NCBI GenBank assembly: GCA_051252005.1
Contig: JBPOEZ010000002.1
Coordinates: 1-64,000 of the forward strand
DNA length: 64,000 bases
DNA from: JACOMS01 sp051252005
GTDB lineage: Bacteria; Pseudomonadota; Alphaproteobacteria; Caulobacterales; Maricaulaceae
Direction: 5' to 3'
Shown here: positions 35,521-44,321 of the stretch, piece after piece
How the letters are laid out: each line of letters begins with the position of its first letter
Position numbering within the stretch: position 1 is the first letter of the stretch
Notes under the pieces: model-generated
Database searches by the model: none
What the model saw: the letters and a program-made list of their open reading frames with translations, nothing else
Told to the model about the DNA's origin: nothing
Program-made: the position numbers and the translations under genes

Positions 35521-36237
35521 TTAACCACGCGTTCTAAACCAGCCCGTCAGAGCGAGCCGCGAGCTTTTCGCGGAAGAAGCAACACGCGTAACCCTATGCG
35601 GCTGCGGCACAGCAAACAACGACAGCGTGTTAAAGACGGGCAATAAGGTTTGCTCCACGTCCCCCGCACCATCTAAAAATTCAAGTTGGCCGCCCCAAGA
35701 CGCCCGCCACCGCTGCGAGAGGTTTAGCACAAAGGCAAGTTGCCTGTTTTTACCCTCAACCCCGTCATCATGTGTGGTAAGGAAATGCCCAGCTCTGTAG
35801 CGCGTGGCTTGTATATCGCAATAATCTATCGGCCTCCTCGTTAGTGCGCTCAAGCGCTGCCGAAATTCTGGCGCGTTTAGCGCGCCATAAACAGATTTAA
35901 TAAGCGGGGCCACAGGCGTGCCTGATTGAAGACAGTCATAGACTGGGAAATTTTCATATAAATACTGAAACTCATGCGCAGCCCTCGCCTGCGCCGCCTC
36001 TTTTATAAGCCGCATTTTCGCCGCGCCAATCTGCTTCACCTGAAGAGGATGTATATCAATATGCTTGCCGTTCTCATTGAGAACCAATCGCCATTCTAGC
36101 GCAAGAAGCGCCTTTCGTAGCTTCGCCGCCGTATCTCCCAATAGGAAATTGCGAATCTGGATCCGGCCAGCCACATTGAAATCGGCGCACAAGTCATCTG
36201 GCGCTTCCCATGCATTTATGAGAGAGGCTTCCGTCAT
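35521..36237 (-). CDS. 2-oxoglutarate/Fe(II)-dependent oxygenase (prolyl-hydroxylase type)
   Basis: This 238-residue protein holds the double-stranded beta-helix iron site: His-x-Asp in TTHDDG (about residues 156-161), a distal His in PQPHRVTRV, and an Arg for 2-oxoglutarate in SSRLALTGW. It belongs with SM-20/prolyl 4-hydroxylase-like proteins, which hydroxylate proteins or small molecules using oxygen. The substrate is unknown. It lies 10 bp after ggt on the same strand, so cotranscription is likely. Confidence 0.88.
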   Translation of the reverse strand: MTEASLINAWEAPDDLCADFNVAGRIQIRNFLLGDTAAKLRKALLALEWRLVLNENGKHIDIHPLQVKQIGAAKMRLIKEAAQARAAHEFQYLYENFPVYDCLQSGTPVAPLIKSVYGALNAPEFRQRLSALTRRPIDYCDIQATRYRAGHFLTTHDDGVEGKNRQLAFVLNLSQRWRASWGGQLEFLDGAGDVEQTLLPVFNTLSLFAVPQPHRVTRVASSAKSSRLALTGWFRTRG

Positions 36238-36247
36238 AATAAACTTA

Positions 36248-37987
36248 TTACTCGCCCGCCGCAGTCAACAAGACCGCCGTGCCTTCGCGGCGAGGATCCG
36301 CCCCGCCGATGAGCGCGCCGTCCGGTTCGCGGTAGATAATATGAAGCCCGCTAATCTCGCCTTTGCTGCGAACGACCTTGTGTCCCAATTCTTCGAGGCC
36401 AACGATAATGGCTTCGTCAAGCTTGTTTTCTTCAAGCCTGATAGAGCCGTTACGGGCGATTACGTTCGGAAGCTCAATCGCTTCTTGCGGGGAAAGACCC
36501 CAGTCAATCATGCCGACAATCGTTTTGGCCGTGTAGGCAATAATGGAGCTGCCGCCGGGCGATCCCGTCGTGAACAAAAATTCGCCGTCGGGATTAAACA
36601 CAATCGTGGGCCCCATAGACGAGCGCGGGCGCTTTTTCGGCGCGGGCGCATTGGCAATCGGCAGACCATCTTCGTCATGGGTTTTAAACGAGAAATCTGT
36701 CAGCTGATTATTGAGCATGAAGCCCCCAGCCATACGCTGACTACCAAACACGCTTTCAATAGTCGTTGTCATAGACACGACAAGTCCAGAGCTGTCGACA
36801 ATCGTAAAATGTGATGTCCCTGGGCTATCCGGCGTCGCGTCTTTTCCGCGAATGATGCCCTCAGGCGTTCCGGCTTTAACGTCCGCATTCGCATGGTCAG
36901 GAGAAATCAACGCCGCGCGTGATGCAAGATAGTCTTTGTCCAGCAAGCCTTTGACCGGAACAGAAACAAAATTATCATCAGCCACATATTGGTCACGGTC
37001 AGCATAGGCCATAAAGCTAGCCTCGGCGAAATGATGCCACCCCTGCAAGCTCTGCCCCATTTCCGTCATATCGAAACTTTCAAGCATGCCGAGAATGGAC
37101 TGCACCGCCACACCGCCAGAAGACGGAGGCTGCGCCCCGCATATTGTATGCCCGCGGTAAGGCGAGCACAGCGCAGGACGTTTTTGTGCTTGGTACTCTG
37201 CCATATCGGCCAAGGTCATAGTTCCGGGCAAAGGCTCGTTTCGCGTCGCAGCGATGATCTGTTCGGCGATCTCGCCTTCAAGCAGGGCACGGGGATTATC
37301 CTGCAAGGCGCGCAATGTATTGGCATAGGGTATATTATCGCGGATAAAACCAGCCGGATGGGTTTCGTCCGTGCCGTCTATGAAAAAGTAATTCCGCGCA
37401 TTGGCATCTTTCCCAAGCGCGAGCGTAGAGGCGCGCTTCATCAGCCCCGCCATGCGCGGGCTTATCGCAAAGCCTTCATCAGCAAGCTTTATGGCAGGGT
37501 CCATTTGCGCCCCCCATGCGAGATTACCGTAATCCTTATGTGCTTTCTCGAGCATCACCATAACGCTTGGCACGCCCGTAGACCGTCCCGATGCAATGCC
37601 TTCGAAATAACGCAGGGGTTTGCCGTCATCGCCGTAGAAAAGCTCCGGCGTGACGCCCGCAGGCGCGGCTTCGCGTCCATCATAAGCCCAAACTTTGTCC
37701 GTCTTATTATCATACACGATCATAAATGCACCGCCGCCCAGTCCGGAGCTTTGCGGCTCAACCAGTCCCAAGACAGTTTGGACAGCTATTGCAGCATCCA
37801 CGGCCGACCCGCCTTGCCGTAATATTTCAAGACCTGCATTCGTCGCGAGCGGATTAGCTGAAGCGACCATAGCGGCATGAGGCGTTGCGCTCTTACTATG
37901 CTTAGAACTCTCATGGCTGTCTTGTCCCGCTTGGCAGGCTGGCAAGGTTAAAATGGATGCGAGTAGTAGTGAAAGCGCGTATTTCAT
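36248..37987 (-). CDS. ggt: Gamma-glutamyltransferase, periplasmic lipoprotein
   Basis: I start at ATG 37987 (MKYALSLLLA, GAGG upstream), giving 579 residues with lipobox LPAC (Cys18). GGT cleaves the gamma-glutamyl bond of glutathione and related compounds. The proenzyme cuts itself before a catalytic Thr, here in PGTSHFTIVD (the usual GTTHF with Ser). The downstream oxyanion segment is GSPGGSSI. The first Thr is kept, so activity is expected. Divergent from a MarR-type gene that may control it. Confidence 0.93.
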   Translation of the reverse strand: MKYALSLLLASILTLPACQAGQDSHESSKHSKSATPHAAMVASANPLATNAGLEILRQGGSAVDAAIAVQTVLGLVEPQSSGLGGGAFMIVYDNKTDKVWAYDGREAAPAGVTPELFYGDDGKPLRYFEGIASGRSTGVPSVMVMLEKAHKDYGNLAWGAQMDPAIKLADEGFAISPRMAGLMKRASTLALGKDANARNYFFIDGTDETHPAGFIRDNIPYANTLRALQDNPRALLEGEIAEQIIAATRNEPLPGTMTLADMAEYQAQKRPALCSPYRGHTICGAQPPSSGGVAVQSILGMLESFDMTEMGQSLQGWHHFAEASFMAYADRDQYVADDNFVSVPVKGLLDKDYLASRAALISPDHANADVKAGTPEGIIRGKDATPDSPGTSHFTIVDSSGLVVSMTTTIESVFGSQRMAGGFMLNNQLTDFSFKTHDEDGLPIANAPAPKKRPRSSMGPTIVFNPDGEFLFTTGSPGGSSIIAYTAKTIVGMIDWGLSPQEAIELPNVIARNGSIRLEENKLDEAIIVGLEELGHKVVRSKGEISGLHIIYREPDGALIGGADPRREGTAVLLTAAGE

Positions 37988-38326
37988 GAAAAACCTCAGG
38001 ACGTTATAAGATGTCTTTATACGGTGACGACCATTTTTCACAGCGAAAAGCCTCCAAAATTCTGCCCGCTTCACGGAACAATTACGGCGCAAATAAGTGC
38101 GATCGACGCTACTTTTCATTCAATCACTGCAAAAACAACAGCAATTCCCTAATATAACGCTGAAAACAGAGGCAAATTAACTCTTGGTTCATGATTTTTT
38201 GGGCAACTTGCGCAGGATTAGTTGTATAATCAATATTGTTATTGAATTTACAATCATATCGCGCATATATGGTGAATGTCACCGTATCTATAATCGTGAC
38301 GTGAATACACTATTGGAGCAGAGCAA
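37988..38326. other. Divergent ggt/marR intergenic region
   Basis: These 339 bp hold no gene. They carry a palindrome near the MarR start (listed separately), a matching half-site ATACGGTGA at 38019-38027 near the ggt start, and an ATTGT-N10-ACAAT inverted repeat at 38235-38254. The stretch is AT-rich, as expected for two divergent promoters. Confidence 0.5.
38267..38287 (+). promoter_or_regulatory. Palindrome upstream of the MarR-family gene, probable operator
   Basis: ATATGGTGA-ATG-TCACCGTAT is an inverted repeat with 9-bp arms and one mismatch, 39 bp before the marR start codon. The same ATAYGGTGA half occurs near the ggt start. MarR regulators bind such palindromes and usually repress themselves. 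The assignment is an inference. Confidence 0.5.
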
Positions 38327-38884
38327 ATGTTAAACCGCTCACAGAATGGCAGTACAGTTTTGCAATTTGTCCCGGCTCTAAAAGCTGACCCCACTACCTT
38401 TGCAGACACGACGTTTTTGTCCTACGCAGAGAAGACATCTGATGACATTCACTTCATTTTAAAGAAGGCCGTCATCCCGCACCTGCCGAAAGTAGGGACG
38501 TTGAAGTTACGCGAGATTAGAATATTAGCCGTTTTAAGTTTTTTCTCGAAACCTCTGACGCCCGCTCAAATCTCTGAAATCCTTTGCTATGATCCAGCTA
38601 CCGTGACACGTGCTGTGCACGCACTCGTTGGTGAGTGTATGATTACCCGCCAAGACAATATTCGCGACACGCGCAGTGTGCTTTTGCTTCTCACAGAAAA
38701 AGGCCTCACGCTGGCGAACGCCTTTAATGACCGCGTGAAACATGTGTTTAAACAACTCGAAGACAAAGTTGAGCATCGTCTTACCATTGAGGAGAAAGCA
38801 GCTTATCTAGACGCCATGGCAAAAATAAACAGACGGTCTAAATCTATGCGTGAGCTTGTGGCCCGCAAAAGGTGGGAAACCTAA
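38327..38884 (+). CDS. MarR-family transcriptional regulator
   Basis: This 185-residue protein has a winged helix-turn-helix (LREIRILAVLSFFSKPLTPAQ region, then PATVTRAVHALV and the wing RDTRSVLLLLTEKG). The N-terminal 50 residues are longer than usual for MarR. The ligand is unknown. The palindrome upstream, and a half-site by ggt, point to autoregulation and perhaps control of ggt and the 2OG-oxygenase gene. Confidence 0.85.
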   Translation: MLNRSQNGSTVLQFVPALKADPTTFADTTFLSYAEKTSDDIHFILKKAVIPHLPKVGTLKLREIRILAVLSFFSKPLTPAQISEILCYDPATVTRAVHALVGECMITRQDNIRDTRSVLLLLTEKGLTLANAFNDRVKHVFKQLEDKVEHRLTIEEKAAYLDAMAKINRRSKSMRELVARKRWET

Positions 38885-39033
38885 CCCTTCCTGCTTAGCC
38901 ACCAGATGGGACGGCTCGGATCCTTTCTCTAAACCTTTGCAGATATTCTAAGCTTAAAATATTAAACAGACCGACTTGTTATTTTAATGCCTATGCGAGA
39001 TGCTTACCATTTATAGAGTAAGGCTAGCACGTC

Positions 39034-39993
39034 ATGGCACATAAAGATTCGATATTAGATGTTGGCGGACTGAAAATCGGGCAGGCCCATGACGTAAAGG
39101 TCAAGACCGGCGTCACCGTCATCCTCCCAGACAACCCCGTCCCTTGCGCCGTCGATGTACGCGGCGGCGGGCCAGGAACCCGCGAAATGGCGGCGCTTCA
39201 AGACGGCGGCCTCATTGAATCCGTCCATGCTATCGTATTATCCGGCGGATCTGTTTACGGCCTCGCGGCGGCTGACGGCGTTACCGCTTGGCTCGGGGCG
39301 CAGCGGCGCGGCTATGAAGTCGGCCCGGCCCCGATCCCCGTCTCCCCTATAGTACCCAGCGCCATTTTGTTTGATAACGCAAATGGCGGCGATAAAGACT
39401 GGGGCCTGACTCCGCCCCACAGAGACCTAGCCCTTAGCGCTTGCGGGGCTATGTGCGGCCACCTGAATGAAGGCGCATACGGAGCCGGATTCGGCGCGAC
39501 GGCCGGTCTCTATGCGGGCGGCATTGGCTCCGCTTCCGAAACCGTTGACGGCGTCAAGGTTGGCGCGCTCATCGCCTCCAACCCGGTCGGCTCTCCCTAT
39601 ATGCCCGGCACCGATTGCTTTTGGGCTTGGCCTTACGAAAAAGACAGCGAGTTTGGCGGACGTCGCCCTCCCATTGATTATGCCTACACACCCCCACGCG
39701 ATACGAAATTAGAATTCCTTAAAAAACCCGGTGTCTCGACCATTATCGGCGTCGTAGCCACCAATGCGGGGCTTGACCGCAAAGCACTCAAAAGGTTCAC
39801 CATCATGGCCCAAGACGGCTTACCTATGGCCGTGCAGCCAGCGCACACGGCGATGGACGGCGATACGTTATTTGGAATTTCCACGGGCAATAAGTCTTGC
39901 GAAAGCCCTACCTTCTTGTCTGAACTCGGGGCCGCCGCCGCGCGGTGCACCGCTCGGGCGATTGCGCGCGGTATCTATAAGGCGGCGCAATGA
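39034..39993 (+). CDS. P1-family N-terminal nucleophile peptidase/hydrolase (DmpA/NylC-like)
   Basis: This 319-residue protein matches the P1 family (L-aminopeptidase/D-esterase, beta-peptidyl aminopeptidase and nylon-oligomer hydrolase relatives): DVRGGGPGTRE (about 41-51), LSGGSVYGLAAADGV (70-83) and the C-terminal HTAMDGDTLFGISTG. These enzymes cut themselves before a nucleophile to become active. The likely nucleophile is Thr236 in GVSTIIGVVATNA; the residue before it is Ser rather than the Asn I expect in NylC-like enzymes. The next gene overlaps by 4 bp. Confidence 0.85.
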   Translation: MAHKDSILDVGGLKIGQAHDVKVKTGVTVILPDNPVPCAVDVRGGGPGTREMAALQDGGLIESVHAIVLSGGSVYGLAAADGVTAWLGAQRRGYEVGPAPIPVSPIVPSAILFDNANGGDKDWGLTPPHRDLALSACGAMCGHLNEGAYGAGFGATAGLYAGGIGSASETVDGVKVGALIASNPVGSPYMPGTDCFWAWPYEKDSEFGGRRPPIDYAYTPPRDTKLEFLKKPGVSTIIGVVATNAGLDRKALKRFTIMAQDGLPMAVQPAHTAMDGDTLFGISTGNKSCESPTFLSELGAAAARCTARAIARGIYKAAQ

Positions 39994-40484
39994 CGGTTAC
40001 CTTGAAACACATCGAAGAGATTAAGCCAGAGCATCACGCGCAAATTCTCAAAATGAATACAGAATTTGTGCATTGGCTCGCGCCGCTTAGCGAGATGGGT
40101 CTGATTCACCTTTTAGGTCTTGCAACTTATAAGAAGCAAATCGGCGAGGCTTCGGCCATTCTCATTGGTTATCCGCATGATGTTGACTATCCAGATCATT
40201 GGAACCTGAGTTGGCTTAACCAAAATTTTGATAATTACTTCTATATTGACCGTATCATTGTGGGTACCGCCGCACAGGGACAAGCGCTCGGCCGGCGCCT
40301 TTATACAGACATCGCTGACTTTGCCCGCACAAGAGGTTACGCGCGTCTTTGCTGCGAAGTGAACATAATCCCTGACAATCCCGCCTCCCATAAATTCCAC
40401 AGACAGCAAGGCTTCACGCCGTGCGGAGAGCAAACGCACATGACCGAAGATAAGGCTGTGCGTTACTATACAAAAGCCCTTTAA
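39990..40484 (+). CDS. GNAT-family N-acetyltransferase
   Basis: This 164-residue GNAT protein has an acetyl-CoA-binding motif A of the form IIVGTAAQGQALGRRLY and a C-terminal FHRQQGFTPCGEQ. The substrate is unknown. The ATGA overlap with the upstream P1-family hydrolase gene indicates translational coupling, so the two may act on related amino compounds. Confidence 0.88.
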   Translation: MTVTLKHIEEIKPEHHAQILKMNTEFVHWLAPLSEMGLIHLLGLATYKKQIGEASAILIGYPHDVDYPDHWNLSWLNQNFDNYFYIDRIIVGTAAQGQALGRRLYTDIADFARTRGYARLCCEVNIIPDNPASHKFHRQQGFTPCGEQTHMTEDKAVRYYTKAL

Positions 40485-40585
40485 GAAAACGTGAGTTTTT
40501 TATGCTTATAAGCCAATAAAAGGCTTGCAGAGCGATCAAAAATCCGCTTAAACGCCCCTTCGCAATCATACCGACGATTGCACCC

Positions 40586-40662
40586 GCACTGGTAGCTCAG
40601 TTGGATAGAGTACTTGACTACGAATCAAGGGGTCGGGGGTTCGAATCCTCCCCAGTGCGCCA
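40586..40662 (+). tRNA. tRNA-Arg (anticodon ACG)
   Basis: A full cloverleaf is visible: acceptor GCACTGG/CCAGTGC, D-arm GCTC...GAGT-type, anticodon stem CTTGA/TCAAG with loop CTACGAA (anticodon ACG), T-arm GGGGG-TTCGAAT-CCTCC, discriminator G and an encoded CCA. The ACG anticodon is normally deaminated at A34 to read CGN codons. It sits at the boundary between core genes and the accessory region to its right, a common integration point. Confidence 0.97.
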
Positions 40663-41546
40663 TTTCCCGATAGTTTATCATCACATTCGAACAGACGCGG
40701 CATTCTTTAAGACAGCGGCTAAACTTTTCAAAAAGTGTCGGGTCTTAGTGGCAGACTAAGCCCTTACTGGAATCAAATGCCATGATGCTTTCTACACCTC
40801 TTACAAAGGCGTAGACTTATTCCTATTTATTAAAGTGTTGAATGTCGAGAAAGTAAAAGCATGGTGACTAGCCTAACACTGCCTCAATCTTTACTGCTCC
40901 TAACGCTGAATGATGAAAGCGGACGTCCTAAAGCAGGGCTCTACAAACCCGCGATTGCCGGTGCTGGCGTTTCAGAATTCTTGTTGCGAGGTAGGCTTAC
41001 GTTGACTGAGGAGAAGAAGCCTAAGCTAGTCGTAACGCCAACAATGTACACACAAGGCCCGTTTCTTAATCTTATTCTATCGACAATCGCTTCCGATCGC
41101 AAATAGCGCGACATGCAATACTGGATTGCAAATCTCGGCAATCACAAAACCTCATCCCAACCTTGGCTGAAGAGCTTTACACTCTTGGTACGATTTCTAA
41201 AGAAACTTCAAAAGCATTCGGACTATTCACGTTTACTAAGTAGCCTGAAGCATCGCCCAAGGTGACCTGCTCGCAACTAGCTCGACGTTAGCCGCTATCA
41301 AAGCCGCACAAGCCGTGATTACCGCTACCATAGTCGCTACTGCAATCATTCCAACAGTGACCGCATCTTAACAAGCGTAGCATCTAGACTATCATTTAGA
41401 TGCCAACGTTCACGGATTTGTAGAAACTGGCATTTAATCTATTGCTGAATAGATTAGATGGAGCGCCCCTTTACGAGGCGCCCTTAGAGAAATTAGAGGC
41501 ATTAAATCACGGTAAGTCTTTGCCCCGTCCCTACAACGCTGGCGAT
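40663..41546. other. 884-bp region after tRNA-Arg without intact genes
   Basis: Apart from the decayed GPP34-family gene (40861-41371) this region holds no supported gene. A perfect 9-bp hairpin (TAATCTATT, loop GCTG, AATAGATTA) spans 41435-41456, and a GC-rich inverted repeat (GCGCC/GGCGC) lies near 41463-41484; one could help end transcription of the minus-strand MFS operon. No duplicated tRNA 3' end (att site) was seen. Confidence 0.6.
40861..41371 (+). pseudogene. Decayed GPP34 (GOLPH3/Vps74-like) family gene
   Basis: From ATG 40861 the frame gives a GPP34-like start (LTLPQSLLLLTLNDESGRPK, then AGLYKPAIAGAGVSEFLLRG). An in-frame TAG at 41104-41106 follows, after which the same frame continues RDMQYWIANLGN. 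A second frame then gives LIPTLAEELYTLGTISKETSKAF split before GLFTFTK, with TAG where the family has Tyr of TRYPE. A third frame ends AIKAAQAVITATIVAT-type, the usual Ala-rich tail, before TAA 41371. Two nonsense codons and two frame changes make it a clear pseudogene. Confidence 0.8.
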
Positions 41547-42863
41547 TCACGTCTCAGACTTCATTAGCTCCTGCCGATAGAATTTTAGCGTCCACGGCAA
41601 TAGAATTAGGGCTGGAATTCCAAATAATGCAGGCAGAGTCGCCATGGCTAGATTGAGATGCTCTTCTCCGTAAATATTCTTGGACATCCAGCCTACCAAG
41701 GGCGGGGCAACAAAGCCTCCTGTCCAGCTAATACACATATAGTATAGTGCAACTGTGGCGCCGCGCACTTGGCCAGGCACAATATTAAGCAAGGCCGCCA
41801 CGCCAGTTGACGAAGCCATACCGATACCAACCGTGGTGAAGCAGAAAACTGTAAATGCCATCCACCCTTCGGGCATCAAGGGCGCGATGATCGCGGTTGG
41901 CACCATAAGGCAAAGCCCGGCGACAGAAATAATGAAGGGAGCATCTGCACGTCCCTTTTTGATCCATTCATCAGAAAGCCAGCCAGCGACGAAATATGTT
42001 AGCGGTCCAATCGTAATGATAGAAAGTCCATTGATATAGGCATATTTGGTCGTATCCCATCCAAAACTTCTATTAAACATAGACGGTAAAAAACCTTGAG
42101 AATAGGCAATACTCGTCATTGTACAAAAAACACTGACGAATGTTAGGAAGACAAAAAACCGGCTGCCAACAAAAGAGAAAGCATCGGACAACTTCGCCCC
42201 ATCTCGCGGAGAACTTTCAACTCGCTTTGGTTCGCGGATGAAAAAGAAAACAAGGGCAAGCAAGAAGCCAGGCGCCCCAACACTTAAAAACACAAGTTGC
42301 CACGGCTCAATGACCCCAACTAGAGGCAAGTCAATTACACCCGCAGTCTTCGCCCATTTCACCACATACCCGCCAATAAAGTTGGCCATCGCGCTGCCAA
42401 TGATTAAAGCAAGCGAATAAAAGGCAATGGGCTTGCCTCGGCGTTCTTTCGGGAAGCTATCGCCAATAATTGAAAACGCGCTGGGGCTTAAAACCGCTTC
42501 GCCGACCCCAACAAACATTCTCGCTGAAAAGAACAACCAAAACGTCCGCGCTAATCCAGTCAACATTGTAAAACCAGACCAAACGGCAATCCCGGCCGCG
42601 ACGATCCACGTACGCTTTTTACGGTCAACGATCAGGCCTATTGGCAACGCCATTCCAATATAGAGGATGATAAAGGCTGGGCCCAAAAGAAGGCCCATTT
42701 GATAATCATCGAACTGAAGATCTGCCTTAATAGGGTCAAGCAGCAATCCAAGAATGTACCTGTCGAGGAACGACAGAATATAAGCAAGCGTAAGAAACCC
42801 TACGATCCCCCACGCATATTTTGGCTTTGGATAGCTTACATGTTCCTCTTGGCTGTCGCTCAT
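41547..42863 (-). CDS. MFS transporter (Spinster-like), last gene of the catabolic operon
   Basis: This 438-residue protein has twelve predicted membrane helices and the MFS loop motif DRKKRTW after helix 2. It resembles Spinster-type carriers found in alphaproteobacterial aromatic, terpenoid or steroid catabolic clusters. It probably imports or exports the substrate across the inner membrane. Its ATG overlaps the stop of the upstream VOC gene by 4 bp, so it is the last of four coupled genes. Confidence 0.9.
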   Translation of the reverse strand: MSDSQEEHVSYPKPKYAWGIVGFLTLAYILSFLDRYILGLLLDPIKADLQFDDYQMGLLLGPAFIILYIGMALPIGLIVDRKKRTWIVAAGIAVWSGFTMLTGLARTFWLFFSARMFVGVGEAVLSPSAFSIIGDSFPKERRGKPIAFYSLALIIGSAMANFIGGYVVKWAKTAGVIDLPLVGVIEPWQLVFLSVGAPGFLLALVFFFIREPKRVESSPRDGAKLSDAFSFVGSRFFVFLTFVSVFCTMTSIAYSQGFLPSMFNRSFGWDTTKYAYINGLSIITIGPLTYFVAGWLSDEWIKKGRADAPFIISVAGLCLMVPTAIIAPLMPEGWMAFTVFCFTTVGIGMASSTGVAALLNIVPGQVRGATVALYYMCISWTGGFVAPPLVGWMSKNIYGEEHLNLAMATLPALFGIPALILLPWTLKFYRQELMKSET

Positions 42864-43312
42864 TTTGCAGACTTTGTGATGAGGTAAATTAGAATGAGGT
42901 TTCCGTCAAAATCGACAATCCCGATTTCCCGCCCCTGCCGTCCGTCTTTGGTCACGAGCTTACTTTCTGTATAAACCTTTAATCCCAACGCCTTCGATTG
43001 AGAAACCACGCGGTCAATTTCGGGAGTTTCCAAAATAATGGCACTACGGCGAGGAAGGTCTGCAACAGGCTTAACATCTGGAATTTCGGTTAATGCGAGG
43101 ACATTAGCTTGCCCTGGCGCACCCAGCACAGCAAAGCGAATTTTGGTTGCCCGATCTATCTCAAATACGTCATAGGAATAACTATCTTCACCGCTTTCCT
43201 TGATAAAAACGATGTCGAATCCAAGCACGTCTTTGTAGAAAGTTAGCGCACGTTCGATGTTGGAGACAACGAAATTAGAACGCTGGAATCTAAGATTGGG
43301 TTTATCAGTCAT
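42860..43312 (-). CDS. VOC-superfamily (glyoxalase-like) protein 1
   Basis: A 150-residue protein with two beta-alpha-beta-beta-beta modules of the vicinal oxygen chelate fold (SNIERALTFYKDVLGFDIV near the start, VDFDGNLILIY near the end). The Glu that often ligands the metal in the last strand (DGNLIEL) reads Ile here, and no His is at the first-strand position, so it may not bind metal in the classical way. The gene overlaps curA by 8 bp and the MFS gene by 4 bp. Confidence 0.82.
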   Translation of the reverse strand: MTDKPNLRFQRSNFVVSNIERALTFYKDVLGFDIVFIKESGEDSYSYDVFEIDRATKIRFAVLGAPGQANVLALTEIPDVKPVADLPRRSAIILETPEIDRVVSQSKALGLKVYTESKLVTKDGRQGREIGIVDFDGNLILIYLITKSAK

Positions 43313-44321
43313 TAAGTTTTACCTTCACGCAACGCGTGCCTATGTTTGATCCCTCATAAACGCCGACCAACGCTTCGGGCATTTTCTCAAATCCAACTAA
43401 TTCATCAATTAGTGGGGTCATTTCTCCAGAACGGATCCACTTTGCGAGTTGATCGTTGCAACTATCAAATTGATCCAGATAATTGTAAACGAAATAACCA
43501 TGCATAGCTGCATTCGATCGGCGTAACATCGCGTAATTCGTCAACCCGAACTTCTCGTCGCGCGTATATTCACTAATCGATCCACAAAGAACGATGCGCG
43601 CATTGTATGCCAGATTGTCGAGACAGGCTGACAGAATTTCTCCGCCAACATTGTCATAATAAATATCCAATCCGTCGGAGCATAGCTCCTTTATTTTTTC
43701 AGGCACATTATCATTTTTATAGTCAATGACTTCGTCTGCGCCCAAACGTTTGACGACGGCGCACTTTTCTGCCCCTCCCGCAATACCTATAACGCGGCAG
43801 CCTTCGATCTTAGCCATCTGCACGACCATGTGACCAACCCCTCCAGCTGCGCCAGAGACAACGACCGTTTCACCTTTTTTGGGCTGCCCTTGATCATAAA
43901 AGGACGTGTAGGCAGTAAGCCCGGTCATCGATAAAATTCGGACAGAATGCGCGTAAGATAGGTCATGGTGTTTGACCTTAAAAAATCGCTCGCGCTTTGT
44001 CATCTTTGAGATCTTGTGAGTTTGCCAGCCAAGCTGCCCCTGAACGATTTCACCAGCTTCATAGTCCGGGTGACAACTTTCCAAAACCCTGGCAACCCCG
44101 CGGCCATGTATGACATCACCAATATCGAGAGGTGGCTCCCCCCCAGCGGGGAGGTTCATCATATACATGCGCATCACTGGGGCGATTCCGAGATAGAGTG
44201 TTTCGAGTAAAACCTCTCCTTCGCCAGGCTGCTGTATCGGCGCCTCCTTATAAAGAAAGTCGGTATATTTCGGCTTCCCTACAGGGCGCTCACCTACGCA
44301 CCATTGTCTATTCACGCTCAT
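43305..44321 (-). CDS. NADP-dependent medium-chain reductase (CurA/2-alkenal reductase-like)
   Basis: I start at ATG 44321 (MSVNRQW, 338 residues), overlapping the VOC2 stop (ATGA). The zinc-free MDR fold is shown by the nucleotide motif SGAAGGVGHMVVQMAK (about 148-163), YYDNVGG, and the N-terminal APVMRMYMM. Family members (curcumin/NADP reductase CurA, leukotriene B4 dehydrogenase, alkenal reductases) reduce the double bond of alpha,beta-unsaturated ketones and aldehydes. That suggests an enone intermediate in the pathway this operon serves. Confidence 0.9.
   Translation of the reverse strand: MSVNRQWCVGERPVGKPKYTDFLYKEAPIQQPGEGEVLLETLYLGIAPVMRMYMMNLPAGGEPPLDIGDVIHGRGVARVLESCHPDYEAGEIVQGQLGWQTHKISKMTKRERFFKVKHHDLSYAHSVRILSMTGLTAYTSFYDQGQPKKGETVVVSGAAGGVGHMVVQMAKIEGCRVIGIAGGAEKCAVVKRLGADEVIDYKNDNVPEKIKELCSDGLDIYYDNVGGEILSACLDNLAYNARIVLCGSISEYTRDEKFGLTNYAMLRRSNAAMHGYFVYNYLDQFDSCNDQLAKWIRSGEMTPLIDELVGFEKMPEALVGVYEGSNIGTRCVKVKLND

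Noticed and set aside
40663..41546. An integrated prophage or genomic island with att sites at tRNA-Arg
   Set aside because: No integrase, no phage genes and no repeat of the tRNA 3' end were seen. Only a decayed GPP34 gene supports the idea, so it stays a hint.
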